Assembly (NCBI RefSeq): GCF_047511655.1
Contig: NC_133395.1
Span: 147,922,318-147,986,317, forward strand
DNA length: 64,000 nucleotides
DNA from: Castor canadensis
Taxonomy: Eukaryota > Chordata > Mammalia > Rodentia > Castoridae
Direction: 5' to 3'
In this document: piece after piece, positions 1-12,269 of the stretch
How the letters are laid out: each line of letters starts with the position of its first letter
Position numbering within the stretch: the stretch's first letter is position 1
The notes under the pieces: model-generated
What the model was told of the DNA's origin: nothing
Database searches by the model: none
The model's input: the letters and a program-made list of their open reading frames with translations, nothing else
Translations under genes and position numbers: made by a program

Positions 1-3000
1 TTTCCTTGGAACATTCTGGCCCTCACCCTGCTGTCCTGCACACCTGGGCGTGAGTACATGGAAGTGGCAATTACACCCCTGTCTCCGTCCAGCAGACCTC
101 CCAGAGCCCTGCACACCAGGCCCCGCACCCAGCACTGGGGAGGCAGAAGTGTGCCCTGCAGCAGCCATAGCGGAACGTGGTGCTCAGTGGGGCTTCTGGG
201 GCAGATTCCGTTCTGCCTGGGTCAGTGAGGGGTGCTTTCCAGGGCGGCATTGGCAGAGTTTGAGTTTGCCAGGTAGAAAAGGCAGGAAGAGCCTTCCAGA
301 CAGGGACCCGTGTTCAGAGGCCCCGCTGGGTAACTTGTGGTTAAAGAACAGGGCTCGGTAGGGCAGAGAATGAGCAAGAGTGCGGCCGAGTTGGGGGGTG
401 GGCACCAGGCAACTCTCTATAACCAAGCCCAGAGGCTCCATGTGGTCAGATGGATGCCCAGGGAAGCTGTGGGGACAAAGAGGCCAGTTCCTCAGTCTGT
501 ATCTTGTCACTGTGCCTAGTGCAAGCAGCAGTCAGAGACCTTGACATTGCAGCTCTCATGGAGGTGGACACATGACCATTGACCTAGAGGCACCAGCGAG
601 CTTCCTGGCTGGTTGGCTGCTTTGACCTCACCGGGCAGTGGAGACAAATACCCCCCTGCCCACCCTTCTCCCTCAGTGCGAGGCTGCACGATGCACCTGC
701 CCTGGGCTCAGGACTGGACACTGGATGGAATCCACACTAGTGGCTGCCGTGGAGATGTCCATGAGTAGTAGATGTCATGGAGAGCAACCCAAGGTCATGG
801 AGATACCTGAGGCAATACAGAAAAGGAGACAGGAAGAAAAACCACCACTCACAGCACATCCCTGATCTGGGACACCTGTGCACAGCCACTTCCCGCTCTT
901 TCCTCTGCACCCACAGCCACAGTGGAAAGATTCCAAACATCTTGACTTCGTGTTGCTTGAGCTAACATAACCTGTCTTTCACTGGCGTCACGTTTCCCCC
1001 TGCAGAGCAGCAGTGGATTTGGTCTACAGTAGGCAGACACTGCATTCGTCCTGAATGTCCCTTCTCGGTCTTAGATCCCCTCTGTAACTGACACAGCACA
1101 CATGATCCCCTCATGATCAAACGCACAGACAGGGCAGCCACTGTGAGACTGCGGCACCTCCATGCTGTGGGGCTGAGTTTGTGCACAAACTCAGGCCGAA
1201 TCTCACCCTGCTTGTTTGTTTCCTGCAAGGGGATTTCTTGGTTCCACATGGTGACCATGTAAGTGCTTATCTCTGGACTGTTTTTGAATGCCTGGTCTCT
1301 GAGTTCTTGGGAAGCAGAGATTCACCCCCGTGGCCCCACAGACTCATCCAGCACTTACTGAGGAGTATTGTGCCTGCTGTGAGCCATAGTCTTCAGAGCG
1401 GCATCACCACAGTAAAAAGACAGGCAAGAATCCCTGCTACCATGGGACTTGTCATTTCAGCAGGCACAGACAGCAAACACCAAAATGAAACTATAGAACC
1501 TGCTACAAAGTGGTAAGAGCATCAGGAGAACAGGAGTGGGTTAACAAGGCAGGGCAGCACTAGGGTATGATGACAAGGGGGTCACGAGGCCTCACCAAGG
1601 GGTGACATCTGGACAGTGACTTGGAGGAAGTGAAATGGGAATCGCTCGAACTCCAGAGGTGCATCTTCCTGGATGGGAGCCCAGCAAAGTCAGAGACTCA
1701 AGGAGGTGTGTTTGGGTGTTGGGGAGAACAGCAAGGAGGAGGCACAGGGGCAGGAAGCACTGCAACTCCCCGGGTAACTCAGGAAGGTCCAAGAGCATGG
1801 AGTGGCAGGGTGGGCACCAGGCCATACGACACGGACGCCAGGCAGGTGGGCAGACTCACTGAGCATGGGCTGCATACCCACTCACCCTGACCCCAGCAGT
1901 GCCTGGCCCCCACAGAGATGGCACATGGTGCCCTATGCGCTGGGCACTTAGCTTCCCTTGGTCTGCAAGACCCTTGCCAGCAATCACATGGCCAGTCCCT
2001 GTCATCTAGCCTTGGGTCCACATTCTTCCTCAGTGAGCCCTGTGTTTGGCACACACCACAGCAGCCACCTCCACCCTGCGGGGACGAACAGAGCCATTTC
2101 CTTGATTGCCCTCACACTATCTGGGCATCACACTCCTGCCTCGTTTTCTATCAGCCTTTCTCAGACAGAAACTCATGGGAGCTGGGTCTGGGCTGCACAC
2201 TCAACCACTTGGCCCTGCAGTGTGACCCAGGCATCTTTAAGGGTCAGACCCGGGGCAGGTTGGGAGAGTGTGGCCTGCCCTGGGCTGTGCACTGCCAAGC
2301 CTGGCTGGGAGGCCAAAGCTCCAACTCCTCACTCCCTGGTATGTGCTTCAGCCACGTTTACTATTCAGCCAAGCATTGAAAAGTCGACTGAAGAAGGTGG
2401 CATTTGCCATGAATCCCAGCACCACATGGACAGGGCTCTCGGAGTACTGCTCCCAGGCCTCTGTAAGGGAGCAAGGTATACAAGCTGGCCATCTTTAGAA
2501 CAGTTGAATGGCCACGTCTCTCTGGTGCCAGATAGATTTTCTGGCTTTCCCTACTCTGGGCTGTGTGAGGTATGCATCGTGTGTAACGAGAGCCATCACT
2601 GGCGAGATGGACTGCCGATTGGGCCACGCCTGTCTCCCCAGCAGGGCGCAGACGCCAGGGAGCCCCATGCCTTGTCAGACATCAGACCTCCTGGCACCAG
2701 AGGGAGACGGGCCGTCCATGCCGTTTGTCAGGGTCTGGTGCCAGCCACCTTCTCTGTTTGCAGAAGGAAGCAGGGTAGCATGCTCTACCTCAGGAACTCA
2801 GAGACCTGCAAGCCTGGCACTTGCTCGAGGGCACTGGCCCAGGGCCCTCCCCATGCCCCACAATCTGTGTCCCTCCCAGGAAGACAGCAGATCCCAGGTG
2901 TGGGGCCTGAAGAGCTGCACTCTGCCTCCACAGAGGGCCTGCTGCCCCAAGAGGGCACCTCCCCCAGGGGACAAGTCCCTTGTGTCCACAGTGGCACTCT

Positions 3001-4410
3001 CTGGCAGGTGCACAGTAGGCAGCCTGGCTCAGAGCCCTGTGAGCAACAGCTGTGCTCCCCACCTTCCCAGGGGATACAGAGCTTGAAGTGGTCCACCATC
3101 TCGCTTCTGCCTGCATGCGGCGGGGCAGACCTCCCTTCATCCACCCTCCTTTGTCACTTTTTTAATTATCTAGAGCAGCAGGGCCAGGGCAGGATGCCCT
3201 GTGTCCCTCTTCAGAACCAGCATCAGAAGTCCACTTACAGGTGGGTCCCTGCCTTCACTCTGGGTAGAGCAGTAGTCTGCTTAGCCACCAGATGAGGCCC
3301 TGGTGTTCAAATCCTGCCTCTTCCACACTCACTGGGGGCCTTAGTGAGGACCCTGCCCTCTTAGGCTTCTGTTTTTTCATATGGAGAATGAAGAGGTGGC
3401 CAGCATCTTCTGGACTAAGCCACTCACCGTCCAGCCAGGACTGTCGGCGCTGGAGCTTGTGGCCTGAGCCTCGTGGAGGCTTTCTTCTCAGAGAAGGCTC
3501 GCCCCAGGCAGTATCGGGGGAGGAAGGAACCCCTTAGTGCTGGCCGATACCTGCAGACCTTGCCCAACCTTCTACCTGAAAATGTAGAATTTAAATTTCT
3601 CATCACAAAAGTAGTGTGTTTAGTGACAGACATGTTAGCAAGCTTGGTCCAGTCATTGCCTGCTGTATGCAGCTACTGAAACATCACGTCATAGGCCGTA
3701 AATATGTGCAGTTTGTCAACTAAAAATGTAAGAAACAAGCCACAGTGAGTGGCTCTCGCACCATGTGCTGGAGGACGCAGAGGCTTCTTCCAGTGGCAGA
3801 GGGCTGGAAGCAAGCAAGGGGCCAGCAGCACCTGAGAGGCTGTGGGTGTGGTGAGGAGCTAAGCCCCAAAGAGCCCACAGAGGGTTGTGAGAACACATTC
3901 TGGGATGGGCAACATCTGCCAGAGCCAAGGAGGAGAGACCCTCTCAGGAGCTCTGGCCAGCTGCTCTCTCCTCCACTCTGACCTGCTGGAGCTCCCATCA
4001 GTCAATCCTAACTAGGGGCCAGAGGGCACAGGAGCCCCCCAAGTGTACAGGGCAGGAAGGCATCTTGGGGCATTTGGGAACACCCAGCCAGGGACCCTTG
4101 AACACCAGGCCTGGCAGGTGGTGCTCACACCAGAAGGCATGGACCATGTGGAGCCAGGGCAGCAGCCCCCAGACGGGAGCAGGGGATCTGGTCCGCCTGA
4201 CAGGCCTGCAGGGTGGATGGGGTCAGGGGAACCAAAATCATGGAGGTTTGGGTGACAGAATAGGCCTCAGTCTTTGGGAGTCAGTAGGTGAGTCCAGGGT
4301 GGCCTGGGGTCTGGGCTTGGGAGGGACTCATCCAAGTCCCTCTTGGAGGGCTTATCCAAGATGCCATGTGCCTGTGGGTGTGGAAGTGACAGCGCCCCCT
4401 TGCCTTGCAG
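1..4410 (+). other. EEFSEC: Last intron of EEFSEC (3' part)
   Basis: This stretch ends in a good splice acceptor (pyrimidine-rich tract and CAG at 4408-4410) directly before the EEFSEC terminal exon. I see no other recognisable coding exon in it. It holds an old L2-like LINE relic around 1330-1850 and otherwise unremarkable GC-rich sequence. A chance reading frame of 445 codons at 1958-3295 has no recognisable domain. That the whole stretch is intronic is inferred from the gene order, because upstream exons lie outside the window. Confidence 0.75.
1330..1850 (+). repeat. L2-like LINE relic
   Basis: The run resembles the 3' part of ancient L2 elements. It carries 'cagcacttactgagg', then a 'caggcaagaatccctgctacc' type phrase, then a 'tggacagtgacttggagga' type phrase, in the consensus order. 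It is heavily diverged and non-coding. The boundaries are approximate. Confidence 0.5.
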
Positions 4411-4601
4411 GTGGCCTCAGCCCAGAGTCCAAGAAGATCCTGACACCTGTCCTCAAGAAGCGTGGCCGAGCTGGCCGCGGGGAGGCCGCCAAGCAGGAGG
4501 AGGGCACCGAGCGGCCAGAGCCCACACAGCATGTATCGCTCAGCCTGTCCTTCAAGCGCTACATCTTCGACACCCACAAGCGCATGGTCCAGTCTCCCTG
4601 A
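4411..4601 (+). CDS. EEFSEC: EEFSEC terminal coding exon (selenocysteine-specific elongation factor, C-terminus)
   Basis: This exon encodes the last 62 residues plus part of a split codon of eEFSec, the GTPase that brings selenocysteyl-tRNA(Sec) to UGA codons in selenoprotein mRNAs. The exon follows an acceptor CAG at 4408-4410. Its first two bases complete a codon begun in the previous exon. The frame then reads GLSPESKK and ends KRYIFDTHKRMVQSP before TGA at 4599-4601. I recognise this end as the C-terminus of domain IV, the eEFSec-specific region implicated in SECIS/SBP2-dependent decoding. A basic stretch (KKRGRAGRG) followed by an acidic, Glu-rich linker is visible. The GTPase domain is encoded upstream, outside the window. 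The frame is intact with no sign of decay. Confidence 0.9.
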
Positions 4602-4797
4602 GGGACTGACCAACGGCCAGACTTTGTGCCAAATGCCCACCCAGATGGGCCTCTACCAACCACCTCCCCACAGTCCTGTTGGCAGCAGCCCCCTTAAGAG
4701 ACTGGGGTGCTGGGCTGGCAGGAGGGCCTAAGTCTAATGCCCAGGTAGATAGATGGCCCTTGGCAGATGCAAATAAATGCCCTGTGTGAGGCCCAGC
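4602..4797 (+). other. EEFSEC: EEFSEC 3' UTR
   Basis: This is the short GC-rich stretch between the EEFSEC stop codon and the expected cleavage point about 15-25 bases beyond the AATAAA at 4772-4777. No further gene feature is visible. The 3' boundary is estimated from the signal position. Confidence 0.7.
4772..4777 (+). terminator. EEFSEC: EEFSEC poly(A) signal AATAAA
   Basis: A canonical AATAAA lies 170 bases after the EEFSEC stop codon and is followed by GT-rich sequence ('ccctgtgtgagg'). It is the first such hexamer on this strand after the gene. Confidence 0.85.
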
Positions 4798-5259
4798 CCA
4801 CCTGCTGGTCTGTCTGTCTCTGGCTTCGCCACCCCTCCCCAAGGCTGTTCCCAGGGCTCCTCTGTAAATGGCCAGAGGATTGAGCCCAGGGCTCCCTGTG
4901 TTCTGGCTCCTAGCCCTTGGAAAATAGGGTTCTCCATGCAGTGGAGTCCAGGGAGGGCCCCATGGACTAGGGGCTGGCACATGGGGCAGAGCAGGCTGGG
5001 CTTGCCTCTGTCCTGACACCAACAGTGCTTAGGCCCCTGCTCTCAGGTTTGGGGACAACACACTGCCAAGGGTGGAGGTAAGGGCAGCGACAGCCTGGTG
5101 CAGGACACACTGCTGGGCCAGGGACCAGCCCTACCCATGTTCTTCTGTGGCCTCTGCACCCACGGGCCACTCACCCCGCAGGTCAGTATGGGGCTCAGAA
5201 AGGCAAGAATGGAACCAGCTGACTGAGGGAACTGGAAGCTTTTCCAGGCACTGGTGGGT

Positions 5260-5520
5260 GAACAGATATACAGCGTTCCTTTATTTGGTCTGCAAACGGA
5301 CAGAGACTTGCCTCTTATCCTGGGAATCAGTGCATTATGCTTTAATTTGCAAAAATGGCATTAAAAATATTAATAGGTAGGTTGCGATCAAATGACTTGG
5401 GGCTGTTAAGCCCCAGAAACTGAAGGCAAAGGGAAAAGGAGCGACGCATGGAACACAACATCCCTGTGTGTGGTGGCTGGTCAGCGAAGCAGCCCCTAAT
5501 TAAATACACCAGCCTCAGAG
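5260..5520. promoter_or_regulatory. Candidate conserved non-coding element (AT-rich island)
   Basis: An AT-rich block interrupts GC-rich surroundings. It contains tttaatttgc, attaaaaatattaat, a TTATCC GATA-type core and a 3' cctaattaaata homeodomain-type site. It has no repeat signature and no coding frame of note. Enhancer function is inferred from composition only. Confidence 0.35.
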
Positions 5521-7084
5521 CCCAGTCCCTCCTGCTTGCAGGAGAAACCACGGCAGCTCTCTGTCGCCCTCCACCACCTTTGGCCAAGAGCCCCAGGCAG
5601 CCAGAGGCAAGGCACTAGTCAGTCACAGAGACAGCAGACCCAGAGGGCAGGCAGGGTCTGGGCTTGGCAGCCAGGCCACCAGAGGTCCAGGCAGCCCTTG
5701 CTCCCAACTTGGGGCCCTGTGGGCCCCTTGCTTCTCCCAGTCAATCCCCTGACATGAGCGTCAGCCCAAAGAAGAAGAATGGTGCATGTGAGTGTGACCA
5801 TTGCCACCACTGTGGCAGCTGGTGCCAATGCTGCTTGTCTCCCAGTGCTGTGGCCCCAATGGAGCAGGGCGGGTCTCCACATGGGGTGCTGCCACAAACT
5901 TTGGGGAACCCCACTGCTGCCACCTGAGCAAATGTCTCAGCCACAGTGACCCCTCCTGCCAGGTCCTCAGCCCTATCCAGCCTGCACATGTCCAAGGAAG
6001 GCAGGGCCAGCAGCTGCAGGAAGAGCAGAGACTGGCGAGGCCTTCCTGGGTTGCCGCCTCCCAGCACCAGCGAGGGGCGGAGCTGGGTCTGAACCCCACT
6101 CTGGACTCCCATCTTAGTGTGGAGGCCTCTGGCCATCCTCATTCTCGGGCCCTTGGTCTCCCAGCTGGACACCCTCCCTGACCAAGGAACGTGAAGCTCA
6201 TCCTCAGTGCTCCTACAGGCTAGGCTGTGCCCTGCATGGAGTGTGTGACCTGGGGCATGCCCCAGCCCTGAGCCCCCCTCAGTGGGAAAGAGGAACCACT
6301 GCCCTACAGGTTGTGGGGCTGAGGTCACAAGCAGTGCTGATCATCTTCCCGAAGCTGGGGAGTGGCCGCAGATACCTCCCCTGCGAGAGACGGAGGGCCC
6401 AAGTCAGCCATCTCCAGGACCTCTGTGAGGGTCCCCACCCCTCCCCGTATCTCTGCTGAAGACTGTTCTCAAAGCCCCAGGGAGGAGGTGGACCCCATTA
6501 GAGGAAACTGAGGCACACAAAGGTGAGATCAGCTCACAGCTGTGCAGCTGGGAAAGGCATGTAACCACCCAGAAGCCTCCTGGACCCCAAGAGTGCAGTG
6601 TGGACAGCTGTCAGTGTGGCCTAAGAATGGCTGAGCCCCAGGAGGGGGCTTCTGCCGGGCCTGGCATCAGTGGAAACCCAAGCACCCATTAGTGGGGTCA
6701 AGCCAGGGCGTGCAGCCTTTGAAGGTGCGGTCCACCCCAGGCTGCGGGCAGGAACGGGAGCGGCAGGCAGTTCTCCCTCAGAGTGACACTGCCCACAGGC
6801 TGCCCAGCCTGGTGTTTATGGAGGAGGGGGCGACAGAGGACCCAGCCCCCTGCAGCCACCAGCCCACAGACTTGCAGGATCAGCATGGATTGCAGCTGAT
6901 CTCCCTGGGCCTTGGTGCCTTGGGTAGAACTGTGATGATTCCCCAGTGCTGGAAGTGTGTTGTCCTGAAAGGGAGTGGGAGCAGCAGCCTGCCACATGGA
7001 TGAAGTCACAAGCAGGTAGCCTGCCACAGGCGGGACAGAGGGGCGATGTGATTGGCAGGCCCCCAACGTCGGGGCTAATGCACC

Positions 7085-7190
7085 AGCAGGGAGATAAGGC
7101 TTATCTGGAAGTGTCCCTGAATCGAGACTCTGATGGAAACAGGCTCTGGGTTAATATATTTTTGATAGATAACGGCTGATAAACGGGAAA
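7085..7190. promoter_or_regulatory. Candidate GATA-factor-bound enhancer with palindromic GATA pair
   Basis: The palindrome AGATAAG-g-CTTATCT is at 7092-7106 and places two GATA sites head to head. It is followed within 80 bases by AGATAA at 7167-7172 and TGATAAA at 7177-7183. In between is an AT-rich run (ttaatatatttttgatag). Four to five GATA cores in about 90 bases is dense for this GC-rich region. The location about 48 kb downstream of the GATA2 3' end fits a distal element, but the target and activity are inferred. Confidence 0.45.
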
Positions 7191-7859
7191 CCCTGGGGCC
7201 TGGGGCAGAAGGGGCGGCTTCTGTCCTCCCAGGCCTGTGGCCACACGTGTACACATATGCCTGTGTATCCATGTGCCAGCATCTCTGTCAGGTGCATGGG
7301 GATCTCTGGACCTGTGGGCACTCAAGCAGGGGTTGTCTGTCAGCCTACCACTGTGGGTCTGCGAGGGAGTGGGGTGAAGGAGGGTGGGACTGGTGTGCGT
7401 GGGGTGAAGCACGTGTGTGTCCGGAGCACACGAGTGGATGGATGTCTTCCCCAGGATTCAGTGGGGCAAGAAGTAGGGCTCCTCACCTCAAGCTACAGGA
7501 ACTGTGCCAGGATCCAGGGCCCTCAGTGAGGTGGCACAAAACCCTTCAACACTCATCTGATCCAGGGTTACCGAAGTCCTGGGCCTCCCCAGCCTCTGCC
7601 TAGATAGCCTCTACATGTATTTAACATTTCTAGGTTCTATTCTGGAGTCAAGGCCAGCCTCACTCATGGCCTCCAGTCTCCCAGTGCAGCCTTGTCTGTC
7701 CTCCATAGCCCTGACCTGGGTGAGAGGGCCCCTCCCACCAGGGGGTTACCTGGCACAGTGTTGAAAAGACAGTAGTTCTTTGGAGGAGGAGGACTGGCCC
7801 AGGGAGCAGCAGTGAGGGCTGTAGCCAGGGGGTGTAGGGGCTGCCTGCTCTGCTGCACT

Positions 7860-7955
7860 CCAGGAGCCTCCTCAAGCAGCCTTGATTAAAAAGAGTAATT
7901 AGCATGGGGTTGATAAAGGAGTTGAGACATTAATTAGCTTGGCTCGGCCAGCAGC
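7860..7955. promoter_or_regulatory. Candidate conserved non-coding element (homeodomain/GATA motifs)
   Basis: A short AT-rich island contains gattaaaaagagtaattagc, a TTGATAAAGG GATA core, a second attaattag site and a CAGCTG E-box within about 90 bases. It resembles a transcription factor cluster rather than a repeat. Function is inferred. Confidence 0.35.
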
Positions 7956-10027
7956 TGGAGCCTGGCTGCAGAGAGTCAGGGTGGCAGCCAGGATGCTGGG
8001 GCACAGACTGCAGAGGAGACCACAGTGTGGGGATCTGGAGAGCCCTGAAGAGCAGAAGCAGAGAGGGGCAGTGAGCTGGGATTTCAGAGACCTTCTACAG
8101 GGACCTGCAGGAGCCGATGCCCCAGGAGTGGAGCCGTTGGGCTGATGACCCCAGGATCTCTGGCTGCTGTTAATATGTGGGAGCCAGGGGCAGGGCAGCA
8201 CTGTCTGTGGCCTTGAAGGGAGAGAAAGTTGGAGAAGGGCTAGGGGTTCAGCACAGGTTTGGGGATTCAGCATAGGTGGAATTGAGAGTAGGGATGGATT
8301 TGGGAAGAGGCCCAGAGATGTATTCTTCCCAGTTAAGAAAGGCCTCTAAGCAGACTGACCCACCACCACTAGGGACCAGCATTGGGAGGCAGCACCATCC
8401 TGCAGTGGAGGCCACTGAGCCACCTGGCACCCTGCCCTTGTCACGTCATCACGGGCCTGACAGGGATGGCACTGCACAAACAGCCACTTCTCACCACAGA
8501 GCTGTCCCCAGTAAAAGCTGCTGGGTCTCTGCCTCCCTCTGACCCACACAGATCACTGAGGTCCAAAATGAGCAGAGACTTCTGCCCAGGGTGGGACCCA
8601 TCAGTCCCTCCCAAGCCCATTGGGGCCCAGTGAGCCTCACGGAGGTGCAAGGGCCTGTGGCCACTACCACTTGTCACAGAAGGGGCCCAGGAAAGACCCA
8701 CGAGTGACCTATGGCCACGCACTCCACAGCTCTCTGCTTCTCTACATCTCCCGTCACTACTCCCTGTCCCTCTCATCTTTTGAGCCTGGGCTTCTGCCAA
8801 CATGCAGGTCACTTCTGCCTGAGGACCCGGCCCACTGAGGTAGAACAGGTCAGAGGCCTGGACTGGTAGGCACTGACCTCCCCTCCATCCTTGACTTCTC
8901 CACCATCATTAACCTCTCCTCCATCACGAGCCTCGTCTCCATCAGTAACATCAGTGCCGTGATGACCACACCTCCGCCCCACCAGCAGCAGCACCACCCC
9001 CAGCTGCCTCTCTCTTTCCAACATGTGACCTGCCTGGATCTGTGGGAGGCCAGCGGGACGAGGCAGGAGCAGCTAGCCAGGGAAGAGACCCCATAGCCAA
9101 GCTGAAGAATGAGGGGATCAGGGTTGGGACAATTCACCACGACTGAGGTGTGCGGGGCCCGGGAGGGACTGGGAGAGGCCTAGCCAGCCTCTACCAGGGC
9201 CGCTGAGCACAGCTAAGGTGGGTGCCCAGCAGTGAGGCAGGTTTGAACAAGATGCCTTGCTAAGCCTGGCTGTGGAGATTTTCGAGTCCTTTGTAAAGTG
9301 GATTCAGGCCCGTTCCTGGACGACTGTGTGCGGTCTGGAGCTCCTGGAAGGAACCTGGACTGGAGATACAGAGGGGTCACTAGCACAGGCCCAGTGAGGC
9401 CAGGGTCCAGTGCCTGTGAGGAGGAGGGAAAGTAGAGGTGGGAGAAAGGGGCACGTGGCAGGCTCAGCGAACAGGACTGCCTCTGGGTCCTCTGGGAAGC
9501 TGGGTGTGAGGAGCGCTCTGTAGGGCCAGGGCACAGGAAGACACACGCAGTTGGTGGACAGTGCCACAGCACAGGGCAGCCTCAGGTGGGCTCCCATGGG
9601 ACTGGGTGGCACCTCTGGGGGCAGGCAGGTAGGTGGGCACCAAGCAGGGCCCTGTGTCAGGGTGTGGTGTGGGAATGAAGCAATGGTTTCCTCGTCAGAT
9701 ATGGGCTGCATGATGACGGCAGATAGCCAGCAATCAGCCGGATCTCCCGATTCTCGCTACCAGCCAGCAGGGGGAAAGCACCCACCCACGCTTCGGGGAC
9801 CACGCTGGGCGGGATCCTCAGTTTCCCTGGTGGGGGGGGTGTCCACCTTCCCCAGGCCTGTGCCCACAGCTCATGTCTGAGGACCCACTACACCCTCACC
9901 CATGGCTCCAGCAGCCTGAGAGGAGAGAGAGGTCCTGTTCTGGCCCTGCGTAACCCAGAGGACATCTGCTCTGAGGCTGGAGTATGGGGAACGACCTGCC
10001 ACATGGACAGGGGTGGCGGGTCGTGAG

Positions 10028-10080
10028 TTGCTGATAAGGAGACAGTTGTCAAGAGTCACGGGGCACCACTGATAAGCAGA
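10028..10080 (+). promoter_or_regulatory. Pair of CTGATAAG GATA sites
   Basis: Two same-orientation CTGATAAG motifs at 10031-10038 and 10069-10076 lie 38 bases apart. Both are followed by a similar g(g/c)agaca stretch, so this is either a small duplicated site or a paired GATA element. No coding feature overlaps it. Confidence 0.3.
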
Positions 10081-12269
10081 CAAGCATCTCCCGGTGGCCG
10101 GAAGGTGCCGGAGGTCTGGCCAGGGTGCCCACGGCTTGGGGTGGACACGCTGAGGGTGACGGTTCTAGGAAGAGTCCATCCAGCCCTCAGTGGAGCATCA
10201 GGCCTGAAGAGGTGACCACACTCTGGGTCGCACTGCTGGGCCTCCTGGCCCCCAGCCACCTTGCTCGCTGCCAGCCCCACGATGGGCCTGCGGGCTTCCC
10301 ACACTCCAGACCCTTCCCCCAAAGCCCCTCTTGCGCCTGTCTGGCCTGAAGCTCCCTGCCCACCGTGTCCACCGCTGACCTTAGTTCCAGGAGCAGCTTG
10401 GTCCCCAGGGGAATGGGAAGAGAAGAAGCTGGGGCTGCTACAGAGTGGGGGCAGGGCCCTGGCTTCTCTGTGGCAGCCCTGTGGCAGACCTGCAGTCGCT
10501 CACATACCCTCCTGACACCTGCCCGGAGAGGGATCTCTCCTGGTTTCCCTTTTGCAGAGGCCCAGGGAGGTCATACGACGTACAAGGTGCCCAAGGTCAC
10601 AGGCTGGTGGGAGTCATTGGGGCCTCTCTCAGGTGCCCATGGGCGTGTAGGTGAGTCGCCCTATGGGAGCCACCTGCCAGCCACCAGGGCTGAGGTGTGT
10701 CTGTGGCTGGTGACCTGAAGCCCCCCAGCACCAACTCAGGCTCCAGCCTAGGGGGACATTTCTGGTGCCGTCTCAAGGACTCCCCCGCCCCCAGGAGGTC
10801 AGTATGCAGTGCTTTGGGATTTGACACCAGGGTGCTTTTAGACATAGGAGGTGTCCTGCATTTCTTCCCCCCTCTAAGTGAACTGGGATTGTACTGACCC
10901 TGGTCTCACAGCTTAGGCCCATGTTCCTCCTGCCTTGTTCTACCCTGTGCAATGTGGGGGGTGGGGGAGCGGGGACCCATCATGTCAACTGGAGCTATCA
11001 GAAACAAAGCCCTCTCTTCTGGCTGGGATTGCAGAGCCAGAGGCTATGAACTTGGAGCTGTTGCAGCCACCTTGTCGCCATGAGGGGAATGAAGTCCAAC
11101 AGCACAAAAAATGTAGTCACCCATGGAGAAATGAGATTTCTGGTGACAGGAATCATGGTCTAAGCCTCTTGTCAGGACAAGCGGTAAATTTCCACTGCTG
11201 CTGGAGCCTCATGGAGCTGGGTTTCTGCAGAGGTCAGACAGGGTCAGCATTTCCTCTCCCAACCTGGGACATGACTGGGGTCCTAGAGTTGATGCATGGG
11301 CAGTGGCTCTGGAGGCTCAGGGTGTGAGGCCTGCAGGAAGGAAGATAGAGGTGAAGAGGCCCTGGTGACCTCTGCTCCCAGAGGCTGCTCTCCTATCCCC
11401 AGCCTTACAGCCACCACACCCCCAAGACCTGTTCTCTCTGTCCTCCCTAGTGGACCCTCATCTGGTTCCCGGCCTCCTGGTGTGTGTGCCCTGCCATCAC
11501 CACATGGGGCTCTAGCAGCAGGAAGTCTCTGCACTTTGTGCCCAGCAAATGGTACACAGCAGGGGCCCTGTAAATGCATGAGGACCTGTCTGGACACTGC
11601 ACAGAACCCGGTATGGCCCCTCTCAGTGGTAAGTTATTTGGCTCAGCCTGGAATGGACTTGAAGTTAATATCCAGGGCCCACCTGGGGGCAGATTGGCTG
11701 TCCAAGAATGGGTCCTCGAGTCGGGGGGGAAAAGGCAACAGGCAGAGAGGCCTGGGCTGCCCTGGGCCTGGCCTCTACTGTCCCTTTTTCAGGACAAGTG
11801 CTGGCTACACCAACAGGAGTGACACGTGCAGGAGAGGCAAAGCCACACCTGGATAGTCTGTACACGTATGTGGGTGAATCTGATGACCTGTGACCATGTT
11901 GTGCTCACGTGTTTGGGCCATCTGCATGCACCTGTGAGCTGTGTGCATGGGGACACATGTGTACATCACACCTGACCTGAGCAAGGCCTAGAGGGCTCAA
12001 GGGTCAGGTAGACCTGAGCCCCTGTTCCAGCCACCTCTGGCCACCATCATCTGACCTTTAGTCTCCTTTTCTGAAAAGTGGGCTCCTGTGATTGCCACCT
12101 CAGGGCTACCTCTGGGACTCAGAGTGAGACCCCCCCCCTGGGTCTCTGCCCCCTGACCTTTGCCCCCTGCATCCTAACCTCTTGGCCCTTCTGGACCGTC
12201 TCCCCAGAACCAGGAATACCACTTGGCTCTCTCCTACCACCTCCCAGTCAGCCTGGTCTCCTTCCTCAC

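Noticed and set aside
1958-3295. Open frame of 445 codons on the plus strand
   Set aside because: It lies in what should be an EEFSEC intron. The translation has no recognisable domain, is rich in Ser/Pro/Gly/Cys/His as expected from GC-rich non-coding DNA, and overlapping frames of similar quality exist on both strands. Decisive test: protein homology search and RNA-seq.
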